A stretch of DNA of 64,000 nucleotides from Thiodiazotropha sp040791665 (GTDB lineage Bacteria > Pseudomonadota > Gammaproteobacteria > Chromatiales > Chromatiaceae): the NCBI GenBank assembly GCA_040791665.1, contig JBFNNX010000010.1:62001-126000 (forward strand), written 5' to 3'. The translations under genes and the position numbers were made by a program. Below the pieces are notes generated by a model. That model did no database searches and was not told the origin of the DNA. It saw nothing but the letters and a program-made list of their open reading frames with translations. Positions 1 through 8,571 of this stretch are shown here, in pieces. The stretch's first letter is position 1; each line of letters starts with the position of its first letter.

Positions 1-120
1 GGTGTCAAAGGAGGGATTATGACCCAACGCCACTACGGAGAGTCCCAGCCTAAAATAGCACAGCTGACTGCGCGCGCCAGGGCAGCCAACCGACGGGTTG
101 AAATAAATCTACAGCGATAA
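1..120 (+). CDS. C-terminal end of an OmpA-family protein (5' end outside window)
   Basis: The reading frame open from base 1 to the TAA at 118-120 encodes the last 39 residues of an OmpA/MotB-type peptidoglycan-binding domain. The residues HYGESQP and the terminal NRRVEI correspond to the usual GyGE..P and NRRVEI ends of OmpA, Pal and MotB-like domains. Proteins of this family anchor the outer membrane or a membrane complex to peptidoglycan. The N-terminal part lies to the left of the window, so whether it is a Pal-like lipoprotein, a porin-type OmpA or a stator-like protein cannot be told. Confidence 0.75.
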   Translation, partial: GVKGGIMTQRHYGESQPKIAQLTARARAANRRVEINLQR

Positions 121-328
121 ACCCAGAAGCTAACCGTTCGCTTCGTAAATGCTGATTCATACCGCCCAGGGCGTTACCCTACCGCAGTTAGTCATTCCAG
201 GCGTGGCTATCTCGCTGCACAGGTGTCACCACCCCTTAAGGCGATAGAAAGTCATAGCGCGTCTCGTACCCGGTTGCAGCGTTGCAACGCATAGGAATTA
301 CAGCCGTACCTTAAGATTGGTTTAGTAT
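121..328. other. Intergenic stretch, nothing firm
   Basis: No gene, RNA or clear promoter is visible between the OmpA-type end and the acyltransferase. A short perfect inverted repeat, GTTGCA-GCGT-TGCAAC, sits at 273-288. It lacks a following T-run, so it is not a convincing intrinsic terminator. Confidence 0.4.
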
Positions 329-1702
329 ATGGGTATGGTACGGACTTCAGTTCCCGTTGCAGATCATCTGACATGGTTTGAAAAAACCTGGCAGGCATTC
401 TGTCGTCTTGTGGTCAGGGTGTTCTATCGTCGATTTGAGGTTGTCGGCAGTGAGCATTTGCCAATGGGGCAGGGTACTATCTTATGTGCGAATCATGTCA
501 ATGCCCTGGCGGATGCAGTTGTAGTGCAGGCTGCGACAACAAAAGCCATTCGGCCACTGGCGCGAAGCGGTCTGTTTGATAATCCCATTCTCAAGCCTCT
601 CCTGAGCTTGATCGGTGCCGTCCCTATCTACCGGCGTGACGATCCGGGGGTCGATGTCAGCAACAATAGAGATACATTTAAACGTTGTTATGAATTGTTG
701 GCGACAGGGGAGACCCTGATCATTTTTCCTGAGGGTCAGAGTCATGACGTTCCCCGGTTGATGACATTGAAAACCGGTGCTGCGCGTATGGCGTTGGAAA
801 CGGTTCAAGTCACAGGCAGTGAACCTGCTGTTATCCCGGTTGGTCTGACGTTTCCCGAAAAGGGACAGTTTCGTAGTTCGGTTCTGGTCCAGTTCGGTAA
901 CCCGATTGACCTGACACTCTCTGAACAGGCGAATGATGAGCAGCGTGTTATCGAGTTGACCGATCGTATTCGAAACGGACTGGAAGCTATAACGTTGAAC
1001 GCCGAGAGTTGGGACGAGGTCAACCTGATCACCAGGTTGGAACGTTTTTTCGCCTTTCGTCACGGCAAGTATCGGCAACGCAACCTGCAGCAGCGTCTGC
1101 GAGCCCAGCAACGCCTGATAGATGCACAGCGCTTGCTGAGAAAATATGAGCCCGATCGCGTGAGGGCATTGATAAGCCAACTGAAGCAGTTTGAAAAGGT
1201 CTGTCGTTACTGCGGTGTTAAGGATTACCAGCTGAATATCGATTACAAACCAACACTGATCATGCTCTATCTGTTGCGCGTGATCTGGATGTTGTTGATT
1301 GTCTTACCGGTGGTCGTGTGGGGTGTCATCAACTGCTATCTCCCTAATAAACTGACCAAACACCTATCGCTATTATTTGCCAAGGGAACTAATCAGGCTG
1401 ATACGACCAAAATGGTGTTAGGATTGGTTTTTTTCACGGTTTTCTGGTTGTTGCAGAGTTATCTGGTATACCGCTATTTCGGTTTGATATGGATGATTGC
1501 ATATATTCTCAGCCTCGTTGTCAGCAGTGTGGTGGCCCTGACGGTGCGCGGAGAGATGCGGCGAATACGGGAAAATGTCAGGGTCTTCCTGCTTTTCCTG
1601 CGCCGGCGGGACCTCAAGTCCTACCTGCGACATAAGCGCCAGGAGTTGGAACAGGAATTAGCCCGAATGGTTCGTATCGCGAATCGCCTCTCCCATCACT
1701 AA
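329..1702 (+). CDS. PlsC-like glycerolipid acyltransferase with C-terminal membrane segments
   Basis: A 457-residue protein with an N-terminal PlsC/LPLAT acyltransferase domain (about residues 30-230). The histidine-aspartate motif appears as NHVNALAD, the spacing typical of the NHPNALxD subgroup, and the second conserved block is FPEGQSH. Enzymes of this fold move an acyl group from acyl-CoA or acyl-ACP onto a glycerol-phosphate lipid at the inner membrane. A charged helical stretch is followed by hydrophobic segments around 325-350, 380-400 and 405-425, so the protein is membrane-bound. The substrate is not evident. The start at 329 has no strong ribosome site; a downstream ATG at 335 is possible. 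A lipase-like gene follows 17 bases later, suggesting a lipid-related pair. Confidence 0.85.
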   Translation: MGMVRTSVPVADHLTWFEKTWQAFCRLVVRVFYRRFEVVGSEHLPMGQGTILCANHVNALADAVVVQAATTKAIRPLARSGLFDNPILKPLLSLIGAVPIYRRDDPGVDVSNNRDTFKRCYELLATGETLIIFPEGQSHDVPRLMTLKTGAARMALETVQVTGSEPAVIPVGLTFPEKGQFRSSVLVQFGNPIDLTLSEQANDEQRVIELTDRIRNGLEAITLNAESWDEVNLITRLERFFAFRHGKYRQRNLQQRLRAQQRLIDAQRLLRKYEPDRVRALISQLKQFEKVCRYCGVKDYQLNIDYKPTLIMLYLLRVIWMLLIVLPVVVWGVINCYLPNKLTKHLSLLFAKGTNQADTTKMVLGLVFFTVFWLLQSYLVYRYFGLIWMIAYILSLVVSSVVALTVRGEMRRIRENVRVFLLFLRRRDLKSYLRHKRQELEQELARMVRIANRLSHH

Positions 1703-1719
1703 AGCAGATCCCAGACCCA

Positions 1720-2463
1720 ATGAAGTATGTAATCCCACTCATTTTGTTGTTGGTCGCGCCATCGTCATCCCTGGCGGTTCAGAGTGAGTGCGTCATTCTG
1801 TTGCACGGCATGGGGCGCACCTCATACTCATTGAATGCCATCGAAGAGGCATTGGTGAGTCGACACTACCATGTGTGGAATGAGAGTTATCCCAGCTTGA
1901 CCCAAAGCGTCGAGGAGTTGTCTACGCCAGCCATTCAAGCCGGGTTGGCCTATTGCCAAGGTAAACAGGCGCAAAACATCCATTTTGTCACCCACTCCCT
2001 GGGAGGCATCATCGTCAGATACTATTTGCAGGATCGTCAAATAGATAACCTCGGCCGAATTGTCATGTTGGCGCCGCCCAATCGTGGCAGTGAAGTCGCT
2101 GACCAGATGAAGGATGGCTTCTTCTACCAGACCATCATGGGGCCTGCGGGTCAGGTGTTGGGTACGGACGAGAAGAGTCTGCCCAACAGCCTCAAACCCA
2201 TCGCTGGGGAGATAGGCATCATTGCCGGCATCAAAGAGGGCGAGTCCTGGTTTCTTCCCGAAATCCCCGGAGATGACGATGGCAAGGTCGCGGTGGAACG
2301 GACCAAGCTGCCTGAAATGAAGGATTTTCTGTTAGTGAATGTGGGGCATACCTTTATCATGGATGATGATGAGGTTATCCGTCAGGTATTGTATTTTTTA
2401 CAACATGGTGTGTTTGACAAGTCAAATCGGAACCATGCCGCAGAGGGTGATGGACTGGAATGA
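1720..2463 (+). CDS. Secreted alpha/beta hydrolase, lipase/PGAP1-like
   Basis: A 247-residue protein with an N-terminal signal peptide (hydrophobic stretch to about residue 19) and an alpha/beta-hydrolase fold. The oxyanion segment is LLHGMGRT and the nucleophile elbow is THSLGG (Ser about residue 93), which resembles class 2 lipases and PGAP1-like esterases. The catalytic His is probably in the VGHTF segment near residue 209. It probably acts on ester lipids in the periplasm. It follows the acyltransferase closely and may be cotranscribed. The substrate is unknown. Confidence 0.8.
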   Translation: MKYVIPLILLLVAPSSSLAVQSECVILLHGMGRTSYSLNAIEEALVSRHYHVWNESYPSLTQSVEELSTPAIQAGLAYCQGKQAQNIHFVTHSLGGIIVRYYLQDRQIDNLGRIVMLAPPNRGSEVADQMKDGFFYQTIMGPAGQVLGTDEKSLPNSLKPIAGEIGIIAGIKEGESWFLPEIPGDDDGKVAVERTKLPEMKDFLLVNVGHTFIMDDDEVIRQVLYFLQHGVFDKSNRNHAAEGDGLE

Positions 2464-2492
2464 TCCTGGCTGGGATTGATAAAGAGAGAAGA

Positions 2493-2568
2493 TGGTGGGC
2501 GCAACAGGGATCGAACCTGTGACCTCTGCAATGTGACTGCAGCGCTCTCCCAGCTGAGCTATGCGCCC
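2493..2568 (-). tRNA. tRNA-Val, anticodon CAC
   Basis: Reading the minus strand from 2568 gives a full cloverleaf. The acceptor GGGCGCA pairs with TGCGCCC, the D-arm is GCTC..GAGC, the anticodon stem CTGCA/TGCAG encloses a seven-base loop with CAC at 34-36, and the T-loop is GTTCGATC. The terminal CCA is encoded. CAC reads the valine codon GUG. It is a lone tRNA with its own promoter. Confidence 0.95.
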
Positions 2569-2586
2569 GAAAACAGCGAGAGGGGC

Positions 2587-2615
2587 ATTCTAAAGAGCTA
2601 TTCGAAGTGGGTCAA
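2587..2615 (-). promoter_or_regulatory. Sigma-70 promoter of tRNA-Val
   Basis: On the minus strand TTGACC (2610-2615) and TAGAAT (2587-2592) are separated by exactly 17 bases, close to the TTGACA/TATAAT consensus. Transcription would begin near 2580, about 12 bases before the mature tRNA 5' end. Confidence 0.75.
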
Positions 2616-2814
2616 TCGAGTGCTCTCGCAAAACCCGGTAGTTAAGGAATAGCCGCCAATAATGCAAATCACAGCCAATGATTGCAAACAGGTTCTGCCA
2701 TGCCGGCATGGATTTGTGTGAACTCACGGTAATTTGCGTCCATTTGCGGCTTCCGAATCACTCCGGGTCTGATAGAATCGCGGTTTTGCCAGTAACCGGA
2801 TTGCCTGCCTGACC

Positions 2815-4227
2815 ATGACTGTTCGTACCCGATTCGCTCCCAGCCCGACCGGCTATCTCCACGTGGGTGGTGCCCGAACCGCCCTTTTTTCCTGGCTCTA
2901 TGCCCGCAAGCACGGTGGAAAGTTCGTGTTGCGAATCGAAGATACCGATCTGGAGCGTTCGACCATGGAGTCGGTAAATGCCATTCTCGAGGGTATGACC
3001 TGGCTCGGCCTGGAGTACGATGAAGGACCCTTCTACCAGACCAAACGTTTCGACCGTTATGATGAGGTGATTCAGGATCTGCTGGCGCGTGGATTGGCCT
3101 ATCGTTGTAACTGCAGTCATGAGCGTCTCGACAGGCTGCGGGATGAGGCGATGCAGAACAAGCTTAAACCCCGTTACGACGGCCACTGCAGGCACCGTGA
3201 TGTGAGCCCGGACGAGCCCCATGTGATCCGCTTTCGAAATCCGGAATCGGGTATCGTCGTGGTGGACGACCTGATCAGGGGAAGGGTTACTTTTAACAAT
3301 GAGGAGCTGGATGACCTGATCATCCGACGCACCGATGGATCACCCACCTACAATCTGACCGTGGTGGTCGATGATCTCGATATGAGCATCACCCATGTCA
3401 TACGCGGTGACGATCATCTCAATAATACGCCGAGGCAGATCAATATATTGAGAGCTTTGGAGGCGGAACCGCCCCAGTACGGCCACGTGCCGATGATCCT
3501 CGGCGATGATGGTTCGAGATTGTCGAAGCGGCATGGCGCGGTGAGCGTGATGCAGTACCGTGAAGCGGGTTTTCTGCCAGAGGCGCTGCTCAACTACCTG
3601 GTGCGCCTGGGTTGGTCCCATGGGGATCAGGAGATCTTCAGTGTCGATGAGATGATCGAACTGTTTGATATCGATGCGGTCAACAAGGCGGCCTCCAGCT
3701 TCAACACAGACAAGCTGTTATGGTTGAATCAGCACTATATCAAGCAGGAGAACCCGAAGCGTATCGCCCACCTGTTGAGTCCGCATATGGGGGATCTCGA
3801 GATCGATCCCTCGCAAGGGCCCGATCTGGTGGCCGTGGCCGAAGCCCATCAGGAGCGCGCGAACACCCTGGTTGAGATGGCTGAGATGAGCGCCTTCTGT
3901 TATCGGGATTTCGAGCGCTATGAGGAGAAGGCGGCCAAAAAGCACCTGCGTCCCGCTGCCAGGGAACCCCTGCAACGCATGCGCGATGTATTGGCCAGCC
4001 TGGGTGACTGGACAGCGGAGACACTGCATAGCGTGGTGGATCAGGTCTCTGCCGAACTGGATGTGAAGATGGGCAAGGTGGCCCAGCCGTTGCGTGTGGC
4101 CCTGGTGGGGCGCGCTGCCTCCCCGGGGATCGATGTGACCCTCTATCTGGTGGGGAAAGAGGCCAGTTTAAAGCGCATCGACAAGGCCCTTGAATATATC
4201 GTTCAACGTGAAGCCAATGCCGGTTGA
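2815..4227 (+). CDS. gltX: Glutamyl-tRNA synthetase
   Basis: A 470-residue class I aminoacyl-tRNA synthetase that charges tRNA-Glu with glutamate in the cytoplasm. It begins MTVRTRFAPSPTGYLHVGG, where HVGG is the HIGH signature, and carries SRLSKRHG as the KMSKS equivalent. Length and order match full-length bacterial GltX. The C-terminal helical anticodon-binding region is complete. glnS follows after 50 bases in the same direction, so the two related synthetases may be expressed together. Confidence 0.97.
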   Translation: MTVRTRFAPSPTGYLHVGGARTALFSWLYARKHGGKFVLRIEDTDLERSTMESVNAILEGMTWLGLEYDEGPFYQTKRFDRYDEVIQDLLARGLAYRCNCSHERLDRLRDEAMQNKLKPRYDGHCRHRDVSPDEPHVIRFRNPESGIVVVDDLIRGRVTFNNEELDDLIIRRTDGSPTYNLTVVVDDLDMSITHVIRGDDHLNNTPRQINILRALEAEPPQYGHVPMILGDDGSRLSKRHGAVSVMQYREAGFLPEALLNYLVRLGWSHGDQEIFSVDEMIELFDIDAVNKAASSFNTDKLLWLNQHYIKQENPKRIAHLLSPHMGDLEIDPSQGPDLVAVAEAHQERANTLVEMAEMSAFCYRDFERYEEKAAKKHLRPAAREPLQRMRDVLASLGDWTAETLHSVVDQVSAELDVKMGKVAQPLRVALVGRAASPGIDVTLYLVGKEASLKRIDKALEYIVQREANAG

Positions 4228-4277
4228 GTCGGTGTTAACAGGCCCCAGGGTCACAACTAAGTCAAGAAGCGAATAAC

Positions 4278-5972
4278 ATGAGTAAACCGGAACCCAGCAC
4301 AACGACCAACTTCATCCGCCAGATCATCGATCAGGATCTGCGGTCGGGTAAACACGGTGGGCGGGTGCATACCCGGTTTCCCCCCGAGCCCAACGGCTAT
4401 CTGCATATCGGCCATGCCAAGTCGATCGTACTTAATTTCGGTATCGCCCGGGATTATCAGGGATTGTGCAATCTGCGTTTCGACGACACTAATCCCCATA
4501 AGGAGAATATCGAGTTCGTCGACAGTATTCAGGCGGACGTCCGTTGGCTCGGTTACGACTGGGATGACCGTCTCTTCTACGCCTCGGACTACTTTCAACA
4601 GCTCTACGACTTTGCCGTTGAACTCATCCAGGCCGGCAAGGCCTTCGTCTGCGATCTCGACAGCGAGCAGATGCGAGCCTATCGCGGCACCCTGACTGAA
4701 CCTGGCCAGGAGAGCCCCTATCGCACCCGTTCCGTGGAGGAGAACCTGGATCTGTTCGCCCGCATGAAGGCGGGTGACTTCGCCGATGGGGAACGTGTAC
4801 TGCGGGCCAAGATCGATATGGCTTCACCGAATATGAACATGCGCGATCCTACCCTGTATCGAATCCGCCATGGTGTGATCCATCATCAGACCGGTGAGGC
4901 CTGGTGCATCTATCCGATGTACGACTATACCCATCCGGTCTCGGATGCCCTGGAGGGCATCACCCACTCCCTCTGTACCCTGGAATTCGAGGATCACCGG
5001 CCACTCTATGACTGGGTGCTCGACAACATCTCCATTCCCAGCCATCCGCAACAGATCGAATTCTCACGCCTCAATCTGGAATACACGGTTTTGAGTAAAC
5101 GTATGCTCACGCAATTGGTGGAGGAGGGATTTGTCGAGGGATGGGATGATCCGCGCATGCCGACGATTGCCGGGATGCGGCGTCGCGGCTACAGCGCGGT
5201 ATCGATACGGGAATTCTGTCAGCGGATCGGTATCACCAAATCGGACGGCCTGGTTGAGATGGGCATGCTGGAAAACTGTATTCGCGAGGATCTCGATGCC
5301 CATGCGCCTCGGCGCATGGCGGTGCTGCATCCGCTCAAGGTAGTGATCGAAAACTTCCCAGATGAGAAGAGCGAGACATTGACGGCATCCAATCACCCCA
5401 AGGATGAGACCATGGGGGTACGTGAAATCGAATTCTGTCGAGAGGTCTACATCGATCGGGCTGATTTTCGAGAGCAGGCGAATAAAAAATACAAACGCCT
5501 GGTGAGCGGGGGCGAGGTGCGTCTACGCAATGCCTATGTCATCAAATGTGAAGAGGTTGTGAAGAATAACCAGGGCGAAATCATTGAGTTACGCTGTAGC
5601 TACGATCCTGAAACCTTGGGAAAAAACCCTGAAGGCCGGAAGGTCAGGGGAGTCATCCACTGGGTATCCGCCAGGCATGGCATAAAAGGTGAAGTCAGAC
5701 TCTATGATCGTCTGTTCGGCAAGGCAGACGCGGGCCGGGTCGATGAAGGTGGCCGTTTCACGGATAATCTCAATCCCGATTCCCTGCGCACCCTGACTGA
5801 CTGTTATTTCGAACCGGCGTTGGGGTCAGCGGCAGCGGGCGATCAGTATCAATTTGAGCGTGAAGGCTATTTCATACTCGGCAGCCGCGAGGCCGCCAGA
5901 GAGGAGCCGGTCTTCAACCGCATCATCACTCTGCGCGACTCCTGGGCGAAGATCGACAAGCCTGGGGGATGA
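4278..5972 (+). CDS. glnS: Glutaminyl-tRNA synthetase
   Basis: A 564-residue class I synthetase attaching glutamine to tRNA-Gln. The HIGH motif is in PEPNGYLHIGHAKS and the KMSKS-like motif is VLSKRM. Two beta-barrel anticodon-binding domains occupy the last 220 or so residues, as in E. coli GlnS (about 554 residues). Having GlnS means the cell does not depend on the GatCAB route for Gln-tRNA, a gammaproteobacterial trait. Confidence 0.97.
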   Translation: MSKPEPSTTTNFIRQIIDQDLRSGKHGGRVHTRFPPEPNGYLHIGHAKSIVLNFGIARDYQGLCNLRFDDTNPHKENIEFVDSIQADVRWLGYDWDDRLFYASDYFQQLYDFAVELIQAGKAFVCDLDSEQMRAYRGTLTEPGQESPYRTRSVEENLDLFARMKAGDFADGERVLRAKIDMASPNMNMRDPTLYRIRHGVIHHQTGEAWCIYPMYDYTHPVSDALEGITHSLCTLEFEDHRPLYDWVLDNISIPSHPQQIEFSRLNLEYTVLSKRMLTQLVEEGFVEGWDDPRMPTIAGMRRRGYSAVSIREFCQRIGITKSDGLVEMGMLENCIREDLDAHAPRRMAVLHPLKVVIENFPDEKSETLTASNHPKDETMGVREIEFCREVYIDRADFREQANKKYKRLVSGGEVRLRNAYVIKCEEVVKNNQGEIIELRCSYDPETLGKNPEGRKVRGVIHWVSARHGIKGEVRLYDRLFGKADAGRVDEGGRFTDNLNPDSLRTLTDCYFEPALGSAAAGDQYQFEREGYFILGSREAAREEPVFNRIITLRDSWAKIDKPGG

Positions 5973-6055
5973 AGAAGTGAGTCGGGTTTAGTCCGCAAAT
6001 GAACGCTAATCAACGCAAATGTTGATTAGATTACAGAAACTGGATGATCATTTGT
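5973..6055. other. Intergenic, no feature seen (left part of the glnS to tRNA-Ala gap)
   Basis: The gap between glnS and tRNA-Ala is 398 bases. This first part shows no gene or clear signal. The rest holds the palindromic element (6056-6162), a stretch with nothing recognised (6163-6329) and the tRNA promoter (6330-6358). Confidence 0.4.
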
Positions 6056-6162
6056 AGGTGCCTGGCGGTTGTCTTTCGCAGTAGCGGCATGGATGCCGCG
6101 CAAGCCCCGTCAGTACATGGAGGTACTGTCGGGGCGTCGGAGAAAGACAACCGTCAGGTACC
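6056..6162. repeat. Three-stem palindromic element, REP/MITE-like
   Basis: A 107-base structure with nested symmetry. The outer arms at 6056-6076 and 6142-6162 are inverted repeats matching at about 19 of 21 positions. Inside are two smaller hairpins: CGGCAT-GG-ATGCCG at 6085-6098, and arms GCCCCGTCAGTAC / GTACTGTCGGGGC at 6104-6135 (12 of 13 pairs). The whole would fold as a cruciform or three-way junction. No second copy was noticed in the window. Short reading frames across it are by-products of the symmetry. Confidence 0.7.
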
Positions 6163-6329
6163 GGGGTGGAAAATACTCCTTGTTTCTGGACGGATACTGG
6201 TTAGGGTGTTGGGTGGGGTTCCGTCCCGCCAATCACATCTATATAGATCGCGTTAATTATGATCATTAACGGCGATATTTTCTCCCATCGGATACTCTCT
6301 AAGGATCAGAGGAGAGGGGAAAAAAGCAG

Positions 6330-6358
6330 TGGACAAAAGTGCCATAATCACCTAATAT
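6330..6358 (+). promoter_or_regulatory. Sigma-70 promoter of tRNA-Ala
   Basis: TGGACA (6330-6335), a 17-base spacer, then TAATAT (6353-6358). A GC-rich discriminator (GCGGC) lies between the -10 and the tRNA, as is usual for stringently controlled stable-RNA promoters. The start would be near 6365. Confidence 0.7.
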
Positions 6359-6370
6359 TCGCGGCTTTCC

Positions 6371-6446
6371 GGGGCCATAGCTCAGCTGGGAGAGCGCAAC
6401 ACTGGCAGTGTTGAGGTCGGCGGTTCGATCCCGCCTGGCTCCACCA
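6371..6446 (+). tRNA. tRNA-Ala, anticodon GGC
   Basis: A complete cloverleaf with acceptor GGGGCCA/TGGCTCC, which includes the G3:U70 wobble that defines tRNA-Ala. The anticodon stem CAACA/TGTTG has loop CTGGCAG (anticodon GGC), the T-loop is TTCGATC and CCA is encoded. It reads GCC and GCU codons. Confidence 0.96.
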
Positions 6447-6545
6447 ATTTCTTGCACAGCAGGCTCCGATTCAACAGACCTGGGTATCCACACCCTCTAT
6501 GTCCATGGAACCCTCCTCAACGCGATCACTCGACAGGCTGGCTAT

Positions 6546-7034
6546 ATGCTCTGGATCGATATTCTGATCATCGCGATCATCGCGCTTTCGGCAGTCATCA
6601 GTCTGATCCGCGGCTTTGTACAGGAAGCCATCTCTCTAGCCACCTGGATCGCCGCATTTACGCTTGCCTGGCTGTTCTTCCGTCCGCTGGCACTGGAGCT
6701 GGAATCCTGGATCGACGTGCAGTCCATCAGACTGGGCGTGGCCTACGGTATAATTCTGATATTGGTGCTGATCATCGGGGCAGTGGCGAACCATTTCATG
6801 AAAGTTTTGGTGAGTACCACGGGGTTGACAGGTACCGACCGTCTTATAGGGATTTTCTTTGGTGTCGCGCGGGGCGCTGTAGTGGTCGCCGTGCTGATTC
6901 TGCTTGCAGGGTTGACCCCGTTCCCGAATGACAACTGGTGGCAGTCATCACAATTGATCCCCTTTTTTAAGGATATAGCTCTTTGGCTGCAGAGCTATCT
7001 GCCTGATGATATTGCTGCAAACTTCCACTACTGA
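6546..7034 (+). CDS. cvpA: CvpA family membrane protein
   Basis: A 162-residue protein, the same length as E. coli CvpA, with four hydrophobic segments (about 3-20, 30-47, 62-83, 102-125). The family is needed for colicin V production in E. coli and lies next to purF in many proteobacteria; its molecular role is not settled. The frame is open upstream into the tRNA, but the ATG at 6546, starting MLWIDILIIAI, is the natural start because residues before it would be encoded by tRNA sequence. purF follows after 16 bases, the conserved cvpA-purF pair. Confidence 0.93.
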   Translation: MLWIDILIIAIIALSAVISLIRGFVQEAISLATWIAAFTLAWLFFRPLALELESWIDVQSIRLGVAYGIILILVLIIGAVANHFMKVLVSTTGLTGTDRLIGIFFGVARGAVVVAVLILLAGLTPFPNDNWWQSSQLIPFFKDIALWLQSYLPDDIAANFHY

Positions 7035-7050
7035 TCCGGAGAACTGAAGC

Positions 7051-8565
7051 ATGTGCGGTATTGTGGGAATTGTGGGTAAGACGCCCGTAAACCAGTCACT
7101 CTATGATGCACTCTTGGTGCTTCAGCATCGTGGGCAGGATGCGGCCGGCATCGTTACCTGTGAAAAGGGCAAACTCTATTTGCGCAAGGCCAACGGCCTT
7201 GCCAGAGATGTTTTTCATACGCGCCACATGCTGCGGTTGAAGGGTAATATGGGCATCGGTCATGCCAGATATCCCACGGCCGGCTGCTCTTCATCCGCGG
7301 AGGCTCAGCCGTTCTATGTCAATTCACCCTACGGCATTACCCTGGCGCACAACGGCAATCTGACCAACACGACTGAGTTGACCAGGGATCTCTTCGTCGA
7401 AGACCTGCGTCATATCAATACCTCATCCGATTCAGAGATATTGCTCAATGTATTTGCCCATGAGTTGCAGATGCAGAATAAGCTGCGGATTGCTCCGGAG
7501 GACATCTTCAAGGCTGTAGCAGGGGTGCATCGCCGCTGCCGGGGCGCCTATGCGGCAGTAGCCATGATTCCGGGTGTCGGGTTGCTTGGATTCCGTGATC
7601 CTCACGCCATACGCCCCATCGTCTATGGCAAGCGGGAGACCGACCTGGGGACGGAATACATGATCGCCTCGGAGAGTGTCGCCTTCGACACCCTGGGATT
7701 CGAGCGGGTTCGCGACCTGGAGCCGGGTGAGGCGATTTTCATCAGTAAAGAGGGTCAGCTGCATTCCCAGATGTGTGCCGCCCACACGGTAAAATCCCCC
7801 TGTATCTTTGAATTTGTCTACTTCGCCCGCCCAGACTCCATCATCGACAATGTGTTCGTTCACAAGGCCCGATCGCGTATGGGCAAGAAGCTGGCGAGAA
7901 AGATCATGAGGGAGTGGCCGGATCATGATATCGATGTGGTGATTCCGATACCGGATACGAGTCGAACGGCGGCTCTGACCCTGGCCAACGAGCTGAAACT
8001 TCGTTACACAGAGGGTTTTATAAAAAACCGCTACATTGGGCGTACCTTCATCATGCCCGGTCAGACAGTGCGCAAGAAATCTGTCAGACAAAAGCTCAAT
8101 GCCATCGATCTCGAGTTCAAGAACAAGAATGTCCTGCTGGTCGACGATTCCGTGGTCAGGGGGACAACTTCTCAGCAGATCGTGCAGATGGCAAGGGAAT
8201 CGGGCGCCAGAAAGGTCTATTTCGCTTCAGCCGCACCGCCGGTGATCTACCCCAATGTCTATGGCATCGACATGCCCGCCGCCAGTGAGTTGGTGGCGCA
8301 CAATCGCAGTGTGGAAGAGGTGAGGAGCATCATCGGTGCGGACCGCATGATCTATCAGGATATCGAGGACCTGATCGATGCGGTGCAGAAAAAGGGCAAG
8401 ACCGATATCGAACGCTTCGACACCAGTGTTTTCAATGGTGATTATGTCACCGGTGATGTCAGCGAAACCTATCTGGAACAGCTGGAGCTATTGCGCAACG
8501 ATGGCGCCAAGAGCAAGGACGAGACGGCCGAGAAGAGTATCCTTGATCTTCACAACGATGTGTAA
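7051..8565 (+). CDS. purF: Amidophosphoribosyltransferase
   Basis: A 504-residue enzyme of the first step of purine synthesis: PRPP plus glutamine gives 5-phosphoribosylamine. Cys2 (MCGIVGIVG) is the N-terminal nucleophile of the class II glutaminase domain. The PRPP-binding motif VLLVDDSVVRGTTS lies at about 362-375. The lack of a propeptide before Cys2 matches the E. coli-type enzyme. A GGAG ribosome site precedes the ATG. It is the downstream partner of cvpA. Confidence 0.97.
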   Translation: MCGIVGIVGKTPVNQSLYDALLVLQHRGQDAAGIVTCEKGKLYLRKANGLARDVFHTRHMLRLKGNMGIGHARYPTAGCSSSAEAQPFYVNSPYGITLAHNGNLTNTTELTRDLFVEDLRHINTSSDSEILLNVFAHELQMQNKLRIAPEDIFKAVAGVHRRCRGAYAAVAMIPGVGLLGFRDPHAIRPIVYGKRETDLGTEYMIASESVAFDTLGFERVRDLEPGEAIFISKEGQLHSQMCAAHTVKSPCIFEFVYFARPDSIIDNVFVHKARSRMGKKLARKIMREWPDHDIDVVIPIPDTSRTAALTLANELKLRYTEGFIKNRYIGRTFIMPGQTVRKKSVRQKLNAIDLEFKNKNVLLVDDSVVRGTTSQQIVQMARESGARKVYFASAAPPVIYPNVYGIDMPAASELVAHNRSVEEVRSIIGADRMIYQDIEDLIDAVQKKGKTDIERFDTSVFNGDYVTGDVSETYLEQLELLRNDGAKSKDETAEKSILDLHNDV

Positions 8566-8571
8566 GGCGGA

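Noticed and set aside
273..288. Palindrome GTTGCA-GCGT-TGCAAC as a terminator
   Set aside because: Only six base pairs and no T-run on either strand.
6044..6269. Two 66-70 codon frames near the palindromic element
   Set aside because: They run through the inverted repeats and their residues simply reflect the palindromes.
6408..6545. N-terminal extension of cvpA into tRNA-Ala
   Set aside because: The added residues would be encoded by the tRNA; the ATG at 6546 gives the normal 162-residue CvpA.
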